Assembly (NCBI GenBank): GCA_028023455.1
Contig: JAQFVV010000207.1
Coordinates: 1,257,243 to 1,321,242 of the forward strand
Length of the DNA stretch: 64,000 nucleotides
From: Epiperipatus broadwayi
Taxonomy: Eukaryota; Onychophora; Udeonychophora; Euonychophora; Peripatidae
Direction: 5' to 3'
Program-made: the position numbers and the translations under genes
Notes under the pieces: model-generated
Databases searched by the model: none
What the model was told of the DNA's origin: nothing
Seen by the model: only the letters and a program-made list of their open reading frames with translations
Shown here: in pieces, positions 12,501-23,885 of the stretch
Position numbering within the stretch: the stretch's first letter is position 1
How the letters are laid out: the number at the start of each line of letters is the position of its first letter

Positions 12501-13986
12501 TGAAATCACTCTAACTCAGCCAGTTTTTATACAAAAATATTCATTAAATACGTATTGAATTCATTTTTAAAAGTTCTGTACGATGGTGACATCTTCCGAT
12601 TTATTTTAGAAGTAAAAAATAGAAAAAAAATGCATTTAAACCTAAACAAAGAAGGAACATTATTTGTGATTGGTTCTTAGCATGCTCTCAGCCGAAAAAG
12701 ACATTCTGATTGGCTGGAAAGAACAAAGAAACTGCCTGATCAAAGAAAATAAAGAAAAACGCTGAGATTTTCATTTCGAATACGATTTAAATTATTATTA
12801 AATAATATTTATGGAAATTAAACATAATTTTCAGAGAGAATAATAAAAAAAACAAAATTATTTTCGAAAAATATTGAAGATTTTAGTCCAAATATTGAAG
12901 TTGTAGTAAAAAGAAATATTTACTTTTCTATAACGTAAAAGTCGATCTTTTTGTTTACATTATAACTTTTATGTTGCTGATATTGAATATTTTAGAATAA
13001 ATAAATAGCAATTTATTTTTGAAAGAACTTTCGTTTTTTCATGACCTGAAAAATTAATTATATACTTTTTATAAACGTATCTGAGTTGAATTTAATATTA
13101 TAGGTGAATATGTTTTAACAATAGGCTTTGTCTTCAGTTTGTGAGTTGGCCAATTAAAAGATTTGATTTTTATCTGATACAACCAATGATAAAATTAGCG
13201 GTTAAAAGGTTAATGCAAATCTGGCATTATTAATGGCGACCTAGAGAATAACTTAAAATGTGTACTTTTACATGCATTTGGATTACTTAATGTCTATATT
13301 TAATTATAATATAATTAATTATAAAAAAAAAATTCTGTATAATATAATTCAGAAATTAAAAATAAAATTGAAACAAAAATGAAAATTACTTACAAATAGC
13401 ATTCACTGCAGTGGACTGAAATGCAAAATCTCAACAAAAAATCAGTGTGATGCTATAGATAGCAAAATCATAAAAGACAGATAAATGACAAATTTCCCCA
13501 AAGCTCTCTCTGATATTTAAATCTCACGGGTCAAAAAAATCCAAAAATTGACTCTCCCATGGATTAATTATGCCAGTGTCTTGGTTGCCATGACAACATT
13601 ATTATGTTATCATCGGTGACGTCTACTGGAAGAAAAATTGGTATGCGTAATATGTCATCAGTTGAATAATACTAAAGTACCAGAAAAAGTTTTAAAAATG
13701 ACTTATAATAAAGTATTTAAAAAAAAACAATATTTTGTTAGTATTTTAGCTTCTATATATATACTTGAGCTGCAACTATGTACGTTAATAAATAAATAAT
13801 AATAATTAAAAAATGTTATTCAAAAGTTAAAATTTTATAACATTTAGGGGAGCATCTCAAATATATACATAAAATATATATGCATGACTAAAGAAGCAGG
13901 ATGAGATATAGGGTTTAAACACAGGTTAGTAGATAGCATCATGAAGCTCAATCTTAAGCTAAGATTGACTTCCTCAATATATATAT
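9535..13986. other. AT-rich non-coding stretch
   Basis: About 4.4 kb without a supported gene. A modestly GC-richer patch at 10500-10730 contains a 63-codon minus-strand frame with no recognised domain. Two ATTGG/CCAAT-type words lie near 12670 and 12710 and another pair near 13150-13190. Short poly(A/T) and (AT)n tracts are frequent. Nothing else stands out apart from the palindromic site at 13584. Confidence 0.5.
13584..13597. promoter_or_regulatory. X-box-like palindrome (RFX-type site)
   Basis: GTTGCCATGACAAC matches the RFX X-box pattern (GTNRCC, short spacer, RGYAAC) in both half sites apart from one base in the right half. RFX proteins bind such sites upstream of ciliary genes in animals. 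No downstream gene is visible here, so function is only a possibility; chance occurrence is the main alternative. Confidence 0.25.
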
Positions 13987-14345
13987 ATAACGAAACTTAA
14001 ATATATTCCAAACAACGGTAAACAATTTATAATACAATATAAATAAAAACTCAATAAAAACTCATAAAGAAATATTTTCGATTATATTTATAATCATTTT
14101 CAACTCAACTTTCAAAATGGAATCATCTATTACCAACCAGAAACACATGAAAATATTTCTTTATGAGTTTTTATTGAGTTTACATGTGTTTCCGGTTGGT
14201 AATAGATGATTCCATTTTGAAAGTTGAATTGAAAATGATTATGAATATAATCAAAAATATTTCTTTATGAGTTTTTATTGAGTTTTTATTTATATTGTAT
14301 TATAAATTGTTTACCGTTGTTTGGAATATATTTAAGTTTCGTTAT
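13987..14345. repeat. Near-perfect inverted repeat (about 160-bp arms) at the 3' side of a PLE
   Basis: Arm 13987-14149 is the reverse complement of 14183-14345 with only a handful of mismatches. The outer ends read ATAACGAAACTTAAATATAT and its complement. The 33-bp spacer (14150-14182) is itself a copy of part of the arm, so the word TTTCTTTATGAGTTTTTATT occurs twice in a row in direct orientation and once inverted. It lies downstream of the minus-strand PLE frame at 14562-15461. PLEs commonly carry full or partial pseudo-LTR copies in tandem or inverted arrangement, so this is most simply a tail-to-tail duplication of the element's terminal repeat. Confidence 0.85.
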
Positions 14346-14489
14346 TGTATTATTGATATTAGCGGACATTTATTTTGTTTTATATATATATAAACATTAC
14401 AAGCATAAAGCTAAACTAGTCAATACAAAATCAAAACTACCCCAAATCCATAATTAAACCAGACCAGCATAAAAAAATTAAAACACAAC

Positions 14490-14523
14490 CTAAGGTTTCA
14501 CTGCTACAAGCAGACTTCTTAAG
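14490..14523 (-). other. Hammerhead-like relic in PLE 3' flank
   Basis: On the minus strand the order CTTAAGA, a CTGC/GCAG hairpin with a 5-base loop, then GAAAC resembles the hammerhead core CUGANGA-stem II-GAAAC. The invariant G5 is T here and stem II has uneven flanks, so it cannot be active as read. PLE pseudo-LTRs are known to encode hammerhead ribozymes, which makes the location suggestive only. Confidence 0.25.
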
Positions 14524-14561
14524 TGTAGAGAACTACCAAAAATTACACAATATATATAATA

Positions 14562-15461
14562 TTAAAAAGTACCCACAAATACATTCACTTCCCATCCACC
14601 CTTAATATTAAAAAAACTCTTAAATAAGTTAATTGCTTCAGAAAAATAAATTTTCAATAATAAAGACTCTTTAATTCTTCTTTTGATTTCATTTCTCTCA
14701 AAGAAGACAACCTTAGCTTCATCAAAATCAATAGTGTGACCTATATCTTTTTCATGGACATACAAAGCAGAACTAAGATATCTATTTTTAACTCTACTTT
14801 TCTTATTTCCAAACAATTTACTATTTCTACACACAATTTTATAAGAAGACAATTTAAATGGCAAAGAAATAAAATCATATTTTTGTTTAACCTTTACATC
14901 CTTACAAATATTACTATTAAATAAAATACTTTTAACAAATTTATCAGAGTATCCAACACTCAAGTAATCTTTATAAAATTGATATTTCTGAAACAAAGCT
15001 ACCCCACTAGAATTATTTAATTTAATATTCCTATGAAAATAATTCCTTAAAGCAGCTACTTTATGAGATACAGACTGATAGCTATCAGGTTTAATTATAG
15101 ATCTTAATTCTTTACTTTTAACTAAATGACTGCACAATAAACAATTAGTTTCTACATTTCTAATCACCAAAAGATCTAAAAATTTTAACTTACCAAAATC
15201 TAACCTCCCTCCTTCTAACACAAATTTTATAGAAGGATCAAAACAATTAAACTCATTTAAAAATTCCTTCAATTTATCATTCTCAACTACAAATAAACAA
15301 TCGTCAACATATCTGACAAATAATTTTAAATATAAAGAAATCTTTTTAATAATAATTTCCTCTTCCATATAACTAATATAAACTGAACATACTAAAGGAG
15401 AAATAATATAACATATTATCCACCCTTCCTTAATCTTATAGAAATTACCTTTATAAGATTT
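14562..15461 (-). pseudogene. Penelope-like element: RT palm/thumb and damaged GIY-YIG region
   Basis: PLE reverse transcriptases copy element RNA using a nick made by their GIY-YIG endonuclease. A 268-codon frame starts at 15368, but the same frame is open upstream to 15461, so the ATG is not the true start. The upstream part carries motif B (YKI.EG....SPLVCSVY). In the 268-codon part, RYVDD at residues 19-23 is motif C with both catalytic aspartates. FLDLLV follows near residue 63, then a QSVSHKVAALRNYFHR block typical of PLE thumbs. The C-terminus keeps the HEKDIGHTIDFDEA block of the GIY-YIG module, but the span from YKIVC to KKSRVKNR is too short and the YIG/arginine core is missing. The RT fingers are absent or scrambled. 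This is a 5'-truncated, dead copy. Confidence 0.85.
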
Positions 15462-15479
15462 TTAAATCAACATTTCAAA

Positions 15480-16760
15480 AATAGCACAGACAAGAAAACT
15501 CATAACTCAAATAATACTATTGATTATACCATTGCAAACTTTAATATAACAAATATTATAGAAACAGTTAAAATTATCACTAGGCATTATAAAACTGACT
15601 TCACAAAAAATAAGGAAATCAGCAGCTTTTATGCTGGAGCTGTTATTCCATCTTCAACACTTTACTAATAAAAATTTAGATGAAATTTGCAATTTATATA
15701 ATCAGAAAAATGAAAATATTGATGTTGTGATTCAAAAAAATGTAAGCCTTCCTATAATATTTGAGGAAAAAAATTAACTTATAAATGATAAATTCAACTT
15801 TACTGTAGCACTATCTGTGCTCAAATCTTTTCAAAAGTTCAATAATCAAAAAACTAAATATTATCATCACTAACATAAATATTTTAATTATGAAATTTTC
15901 AATCTGTTAAAATTTATTAACAGACAGCAACTTTGGGAAATTATCTATAAAGTTCTAGACCATCCAAACAATAGATATTCAATTTTTAAATTTTGCAATG
16001 TCACACAAGAGCAAATCTTCTAAAAGATATGAAATATTAAATGATAAAATCATCTATTTTATTGATGCTAATAGGTGGCTTTTAATTTTCAGGCAGATCA
16101 AAAACTCATATAAATTTTACAGGAGATGATCTGGAAAGCCTTTGTGATCCATATATTAAAATATGCAACTTTAATGCTCATTAGAAAAGAGAGCTGCAGT
16201 TTCTATTCTAACCAATGCGACAACATTCAACCTCAGGCTAAATAAAAATATTAACACAACAAATATACTGACTCTTCATTCCAGGAATATCTCATCTCTC
16301 CTCATCACTTTCAGAGACATGCCACCACCATATTTTTTTTATCAAGGAAGAACCCATTTAATAAATCAATATCTGAACCATTACTGTATACTTTATAGCT
16401 TAAAAAGTCATAAATATCACCAATGTTCTGACAGTCACTTATTCTCTCCAAAAATTGAAAATTGAGTCAGTGGGCAATCTGATGATTAATATGCTTTCAA
16501 CTACTATACCTGGAGTAATACAAACCTTAAATAATCATCACTATCCTTAACTATTAATTACCCAACACCAAGAGAAAGAAATATGTGTTCTAATATCAAT
16601 TCAGAATCAATTATACATTCTTTCATAAGTGGCTGCACTCAGAAACATACAGGTCAATATAGTAATATTGTTTTCAGTAGTCGACAAAGAACATGATGCT
16701 TGATCCAATTTTTTAATGCATAACTAAATATAAAAATAATATATAACAAGGATTAGGAAT
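15480..16760 (+). pseudogene. Heavily decayed LINE-like remnant (tentative)
   Basis: Plus-strand translation yields long readable stretches broken by stops and frameshifts, for example a block around 15930-16010 and another around 16580-16700. The latter reads SIIHSFISGCTQKHTGQY and resembles the conserved tail found after the reverse transcriptase in some SLACS/R2-like LINE annotations. No RT palm motif is identifiable. Coding bias (codon-like phase, few CpG) is my main reason for calling it. It could equally be an unrelated eroded element. Confidence 0.25.
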
Positions 16761-19700
16761 ACTTCCAATAAAATCTATTGATATAATAAAAATACAGGCA
16801 AAAACCAAAGGGTTAACTTGCTTTTTGAGTTGATATCTTATTTACTTTAAATTCTATTCTAGTGTAAATTATTTTGACTGCCTAAACTTTTTTAAATGTT
16901 ATGCTTTTTTTTTACTTGTCAAATCATGCTTAAGTAGATATGTTATTTGATTTTCAATAAAGAAAATACAGAAATTATTTGTCCCTCTTCTACTTTTATA
17001 TATATAACATTTCTGAATATATTTTTTCCACTACTTGATTTTTTTTAGCAATTATTTTAATTCCTCTAGATCACAAACTATGGAGCTTTTTTTTCACTTC
17101 TAGTTCCACAAAATTGATTTGGTTTAGAAAAAAAAAAATCTTACATGCACAATAGCATTATTATTACATAACGTATTTTTTAAAAGTAGTATTAAAATAA
17201 AAATCCATTTGACAAGCTGAAGAAAAAAAAAGTTTAAAAGTTCGATTACTTAAAGTCAAATTAAGTCTTTTAAAATTCCTTTTTTTTCTGACCAACTCCC
17301 AGATCAAACAATTGACTAAATAAAAAATGAATATGATGATATTTTCAAAAAGTTTTTTACATCAAGAGAGTTACTTGTATCACTCTAAGTGTTGAGATTT
17401 AAAAAAAAAATTAAGATTAGTAAAATATAAATCAAACTATTCAAAGCATTTTTAGAAGACCTATTTTGTTCTTTCTACTTGTTCCAATGTTATAATTAAA
17501 TTATTATGACAATAAAGTTTTTATGGAAAAAAAAATCAAAAATTTGGAATACCAATACAGTAAGCAAGTGATAGTATATAATCTTCTTTAACAGCAGATT
17601 CTACGTCTTGCCAGTTTTAACATATTTTATTCTAGCATCTACATTCAAAGTAAAATTGTTATATTTACATAAAAGATTTCATGGTATGTTGGACATAGGA
17701 TCTTTATACCATATCCATGACCTTGATTTGACTATAGTATAGGTAAAAATTATTTTCCTTCTGAGAATAATATTTTTCTGATGACCTACCTATGGAGAAT
17801 ATCTTGATCATCAAATTATTAGTATGCAAATGGATATTTAACTTGCCTTAGCTAAAGGAGAGAAAATTCCCAAAACTCTCCTCAATTGCCAAGTAGTAAA
17901 CTTAATAAGCAACGTTTGCTTTTTCATTGTTTATATGTCTATGAAACAAATCTGAAAAAATATCAACTCCAATCACTGTCTATAAAATATTTGTTATTAC
18001 TTTATGGTACTCATGTGGTGTAATTAGAGATGATATGTCTTTAAAATTGTTTCATATTCATTTATCATTTTTATAGAGTTGTAATAGGTATAACAGGCTG
18101 ATGTAATTTTTCTCAGATTTATCCAATTCTGTTTCTGATAGTTTTTATGGTTATTCTTTTTAAACGTTTTCTAAAAAACTAAAAAAACAATAATTGTAAA
18201 TAAGACCAGTCACAGGGTGGATAATATACAAAGCACACAAGTTCTGGGCTATGCATTGGGTCTCACAAAATGATCAAAAATAAAATAAAATATCTAATAA
18301 AAAAATTACAATTTAAAATATGACATGTTTACTTACTTTTAAGTAAATTAAAATTCATTAAAACTTACCCATTCATCAATGATTAAAGCATAATTAAAGC
18401 ATTAACACTGATGAAAGTTATTGTTAATGATTATAAATTTCAAGTCAAAATATGATTATACTTTAAAATTTTTTTGTAAACCGCTCAAATTGACAATGGA
18501 TTATGTTTTATCTTTTGCCTTGAAAACCATTTTAATATACATATATTTATTAGAAAGTAAGAACATCTTATCTTCAAGATAAAGGCAAGCTAATGTGTGA
18601 ATTGCAAATACTTTTATTTAAATCAGAATTTCTTTAATTCACAGCTATTTTATGATTTTTTTAAAAAAAACTTATTAAGCAAGACAAAAGCTTTCAGTCA
18701 GAGAAAGAACTTCTTGATATTTGCTTAACATCATGCATTTTGTCATCTATTGAGATATTTCACTTTTTTTTTTAAATGGCAAAATCATGAACTAATAAAT
18801 ACTGATTTATCAATTTTAAAAATCTGAACATAAGTATTTTAAAATAGGAAGTAAACTCAAAGTAATTTAGCCCAGCCTCTATGCATTTCATAAATTTATT
18901 TATTATATTCTGGATTTGAAAACATTTTCAAGCTCATTTTGAGATAATATTTGGAATAACAAAAACTTGAGTTTTTGTAGAGATTGTTAATGGTTTACAA
19001 TTACTTTCATACAGTAACTGTATAATAATTATTAATAATAAAAGTATATAAAATTATACTTTTATTGTATATGTTTTATTTTTAAAAATAGAAATTAACA
19101 AATTCTTGTGTACTATATTAAAAATCACAACATGTAATGGTGATCATTCCATGTAAAACTGAAGTGATAATATTTGTATCAACACCAATGGAAAATCTTT
19201 TGAGATATTCTAAAAAAAACAATGCAATTTCAATATTTTAAAGCAAAAGATTATAGATTTATCAGGACATCATATTTATTTGTTTTAAAAATAAATTTCA
19301 GTTAAGGAAGATTTTGTGGATTGATTTTCTGGAATTGGTCACTTGACTATTTTCCTGCCACTAATGAATGACAATAATGCACTTTGGTCTTATTACATAC
19401 TTTATTATTATTTTTTTATAATATAGGCAAAGTTCAAATACAATATTTTAAAATATTTTTCATTTGTAAACATACATTTCCATAAATTAAGTCCAATTTA
19501 ATGAATTTTTGTATATAATAACAGTTTAATACTAAAAATAAATGTTAAATAATTACGAAATGTGTCACCGGGACAACAGTGCAAATATCACTTTCAAAAG
19601 AGGTAATTTTTTTCTGCAACAAAACATATTTTTCAAAAAATATCAATATTTCTGCTTTCATTATACTCTTTCTTAACAATATATGATTTTAATGAAAAAA

Positions 19701-20099
19701 ATCAATATTAAACTTCTTTAGATTCTTTTTGGATTAAATGTTTATTATAAAAATAAAACTCATAAATATCTGATATAAAAGTATCATTTAGAGGGAGCCA
19801 CTTTACTCTGTTACTGGCTCCCCACTTTTGTTACCTCAATTATATTTTAGAGAATTTTTTTAGTCTAAACGATTCCAATTGACCAGGGTAACCATTTAGG
19901 TTCTTTTGTATACAAGAATTATGGAACCAATGTAGACAAATAAGAGTGATTAAAATTTTTCTTTGGAGTGCTGTTAAAACTAACTGACAGCCATGTAAAT
20001 TTCTAGAGATTTCTATTGAAAGAATTAATTTTCAGGGAAGATTTTGATTCAGGGTGGCTTTGCTGACTGAATGAGAGTGTCTGATTAATGGGAGGATTC
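16761..20099. other. AT-rich non-coding stretch
   Basis: No supported genes. The section 18940-19270 appears to be a diverged relative of 26930-27250: both carry AAAACTTGA near their start, a TAATTGTATGATAATTAT-like word and an AGATTTA.CAGGACATCATA-like word. This suggests an old interspersed repeat family in the AT-rich background. Confidence 0.4.
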
Positions 20100-20545
20100 T
20101 AGTTTTTATATGGGTTGGAGCTGGAAAGAAGGTGCTCTGGGGATCATTACCAGAATTGGATAGCTCATTTATTTGTTAGCAATAGTAGCATTATTCATTT
20201 AGACTTTAATGCTTGCTTTTTAAACCTGAGATTTTACTTTTAAAGAAAGAAATTTCTCCACAATAGTAAATTATTTTTCACTGTATGTGATCATTTATTT
20301 CAAGTGTTGCTTTATCTTTTATCCATGCATTTGATCTTGGATCACTGACTATGTCTCTTAAAGTGTTTTTACTAGATTTGGATTGCTCATTCATTTGTTC
20401 AAAATGATAACATTATTCAATGTGGTTTTGTGCTTGCATTTTAGATGTAAGATTTGATTTAGTGAAAAATATTTTTTTTCTACTATAGTGAATTGCTTTA
20501 GACTATATCTGAAAATTTGATTTCAAGTGTTGCTTGATTATTCAA
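20100..20545. repeat. Tandem duplication, period about 222 bp
   Basis: TTGGATTGCTCATTCATTTG near 20377 matches TTGGATAGCTCATTTATTTG near 20156, and TTTCAAGTGTTGCTT recurs at about 20298 and 20521. The units are diverged and non-coding. A further pair of related words (CTTCTAGTTTTTATAAG and ATTTTAACATTTGATT) recurs at about 20610 and 20950, so the repetition probably extends past the limits given. Confidence 0.6.
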
Positions 20546-21084
20546 CCATACATTCTATATTAAACGTTTTTTTTTTTATTTATTTTGAATGCTGAACTGT
20601 ACAAATCATCGATAATTTTAACATTTGATTATATGGATTAGTGCTTCTGGTTTTCATAGGTTATCAGAATACTGAAACAAGATGTATACTATTCAATATG
20701 CAATTTAATGGATACCTTACTCTATGTACATCTTTGATTGCTCTATAGATCAAGAATTAGATTATGGTATAACACATAATGCAAGCATCTGGTTACTACA
20801 TATATATTAAACCTTGATTTTGGAAAGTAATAAAATTTTTATGCAAGGCATTGGAAAACCTGGAGATTTGCACTGTGATTTTGAATTTAGCAATTATTAT
20901 GACATTAAATTGTTAACAGTTGTTGCTCATTGTATGGATTGTCCTTCTAGTTTTAACATTTGATTTCTACCAAAGGCTTCTAGTTTTTATAAGGCTTCTA
21001 GTTTTTATAAGTTATCTAGAAGCTGAAACATGATGGACAAAAGTCAAGTTTTCAAAGTTCAACTGTGATTTGAACATTGGATTA

Positions 21085-21860
21085 GGGCTACTGTGTCACC
21101 CATCTTTGCAGTCTTGATGACTGAGTCTGTTGCTTGGAAAGCTCCCAGGGCTTACATTTTGGTCTTGGAGGGAGGTGGGATGTGGGTGTATTGGGTTTTA
21201 GTATGGGCTTTAGATGAGAGAGTTTGTATCTTGGGATGGTTCCTTGTGCCTAGATTCTGGCTCTTATGATGGGCTGGGATATGGGTGCTATGGGGATTAG
21301 TACATGTTTTATCTTTCTCATCTTAGGGATGGAGATGATGTGATGTATTGTAATTTTGATCTCATTGTTCTCTATGTGATTCAAGGGTTGCTTATTAGAC
21401 TATGTGATAATCTGTAGATGGCATATGATGTAAGCATGTAAAATTTAAATTTTTAATTAGAGCTGCAGGATTGCTTGTCTTGGCTATGAAGATTAGAGTC
21501 TCATGCTTGGGTGACTCAGGCCAGAGAGTTCTACTATGGTTTAAACTTCAAATTGGGGCTGCTGTGTTACTCATCTTTGCCATCTGGATAGCAGGGTCTG
21601 GTGCTTAGAAGGTCTCACAAACCTGAGTTTGGTGGGGATTTGGGTGTTGTGTGGATTAGTAAGGTCATAGGATGAGAGAGACTGAACTTTGGAAGTACCC
21701 TGAGGCATGATTCCTTAGCAGGGGGCTGAGATGTGGGTGTTGTGGGGATTAGTATGGGTCTTCATTTTCTCATCTTCTGGATGGTGAAGATGATGTGATT
21801 CTTAGTAGTTGTGATCTATCTAGTTGCCATTAAGGTCACCTAGTAGACTTTGAAAGAAGC
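21085..21860. repeat. Tandem duplication, period about 470 bp, with G-rich subrepeats
   Basis: GGGCTACTGTGTCACC at 21085 matches GGGCTGCTGTGTTACT near 21556, and the following roughly 300 bases match through ATCTTTGC, GATGAGAGAG, TTCTCATCTT and GATGATGTGAT. Each unit contains two shorter G-rich subrepeats of the form GGGAT.TGGGTG.T.TGGG, starting near 21177, 21271, 21638 and 21729. No open frame runs through both units. Confidence 0.65.
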
Positions 21861-22433
21861 TAGAAATAGCAATGTGTATGCATATAGATTTTAAACCTTT
21901 TCTGTTCACATAGTAAATCAGGTTCTGCATTGTAAATCATACTTTGAAACATGTAAATTCAAAGATTAATATTATGTTAATAAATCTTATTTTGAAAGAA
22001 AGTAAAAGTATTATAAACAAGAGGAATGCCATTTTTTCTTTTATGAAAGCAAGAAAAAAAGGTTGATCAATGCTCTGGATACATAATTTTATTCTGAAAT
22101 TAGTAAATTTATAATTTACATTGATGCTAGTAGCTGTTTATGAAAAAAATATGTGAACTTAACAGACACCCGCGTAAAGCATTCCAGATTTTGTTAGAGA
22201 GGTCCATCATATGAATTACAAATGACTATTATGCAATAGAAAATAATAAAAAAAATGTTACAATTTTAAATTTCAAAAAATATAATTCATAAAAAAGCTA
22301 AGTAATACATTTTATATAACAAGTTTATTAAAAAAATTAGATAACATACCATCTAAAAATGTTTTATTTAAAAACAAAATTGTTTAAATAAAAACAAGGG
22401 GTTGCCCTAAGTGATATACTTTTAAATTACATT
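21861..22433. other. AT-rich gap with no feature
   Basis: About 570 bp of AT-rich sequence between the G-rich repeats and the RTE fragment. I see nothing recognisable in it. Confidence 0.5.
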
Positions 22434-23769
22434 ATGCTTAGATCATTAACCATTTTCAATCCTCTGCAGGATGAAGGTCTCTCCAAGTTCAAGCCATCTT
22501 CTCCAGACTTTAGCTTTTCTTCTCCACACCACCCTGCACAATTTCTTATTTCATCCATCCATTTCACATGTGGTATCTTTCTGGGTCTTTTACAATCTCT
22601 TGGAATCCCATTTAAGATTTCAATAGTCCATCTATTATTATCTCTTCTAGCAATATCTCCAGCTCAACTCCAATTCAATCTTTAAATTTTTTCAATGAGG
22701 TTAATAACATCTGTTTGTTCTCTTACCCATATATTGCATTTTCAATCTCTTCTTGTTACTCCTAACATGCATCTCTTCATACTTCTTTGAGTGGTCTAAA
22801 GACTCTGTATTGTTCTTTTATTAAGTGTCCAAGTCTGAGTTCTATAAGTAAGAACTGGTAAAACACATTTATTAAAAATCTTTCTTTTCAAACACATAGG
22901 CATATTTCCTTTTAGTAGGAAGTTATTTCTACCAAATGCACCCCAACCAAGTTTAATTCTATAATTAATTTTATCCATTTTGTTTCCATCTATATTAATA
23001 ACCTGACCAAGATCTAACTCATCATAATCAATCTTTATTTTTATATTGTAAGAAAATCCATTGAACGTTATTTTAGTCTTTTTAACATTTATCTTTAGTC
23101 CTACTTTCTACTTTTATCTGATAACTCCTGCAACATTTCCTGAAGTTCTAAAGCATTATTTGCAAAAACAACTGCATCATCTGCAAAATCTAAGTGACTT
23201 AAATAATCTCCATTTACTTTCACTTTTTTAGCTTCCTATTTTAATCTACAAAATACTTCTTACAGCACTACTGTTAAAAGTTTTGGAGATATGGAGTCAC
23301 CCTGTTTTACACCCTACTCAATGTTGACTTTCCTAATATCATGATGTAATCTAATTGTTTATAAATATTCTTTAAAATATAACAATATTCTCAATCTATA
23401 CCTTGATGATCCAATGCTTTAATCACTGAATAAATGTTTATAAAATCAAATGCCTTTTTTCATAATCTACAAATCTAAAGCATAATGGCAACTAATATTC
23501 ATTTGTCCTTTCTGTAACTTCTCTCAATACCTGGATATTATCTACTGTACTAAAACCACTTTTACATCCAGCTTGTTCTCTTGGTTGGTAGAAATCCAAT
23601 GTTCTCTGTTGATGAGTTGCAATTAGCTTGGTAAAAAGTTTGTATAAAACTGATAAAGGGATGATAGGTCTGTAATTTCTAATATCTTCTTTATTACCTT
23701 TTTAAAATATTAATATTAATACTGCATTCTTCCAATCATCTGGTACATCTTTATCATTTAGACATTAGG
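22434..23769 (-). pseudogene. RTE-type LINE reverse transcriptase, 5'-truncated copy
   Basis: The minus strand matches the reverse-transcriptase half of the better preserved RTE element at 46987-48850, from its 3' end (22434) up to the NDKDVPDDWK region (near 23765). Readable blocks include GVKQGDSIS (motif B, near 23300), HLDFADDAVVFA (motif C, near 23180, with both aspartates kept) and KGNMPMCLKRKIFNKCVLPV inside a 60-codon frame at 22796-22978. Several frameshifts and stops break the frame. The 3' end stops just after the TGATAATGG-type tail, as in the other copy. This copy still shows the ancestral FADD and VDYEK motifs that are altered in the 46-48 kb copy, so it is useful for inferring the ancestral sequence. 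Confidence 0.85.
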
Positions 23770-23885
23770 TGTAATGTTCTTAATAAATTTATCACAGGAA
23801 ATGATCATTGATTAGTAAAATGTAAGATATGTGTTAATGCAAAACTAGAGAGACAAAAATTATAAACAATATTTACAGTTGATTC
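23770..23885 (+). mobile_element. Inverted 5' piece of the same RTE insertion
   Basis: This plus-strand segment matches the end of the RTE endonuclease region (46698-46820 of the other copy), beginning TGTAATGTTCTTAATAAATT and ending TATTTACAGTTGATT. It directly abuts the minus-strand RT fragment but in the opposite orientation, and the element sequence between them (roughly 46820-47510 equivalents) is missing. That arrangement is the classic outcome of twin priming during LINE integration. Confidence 0.8.
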
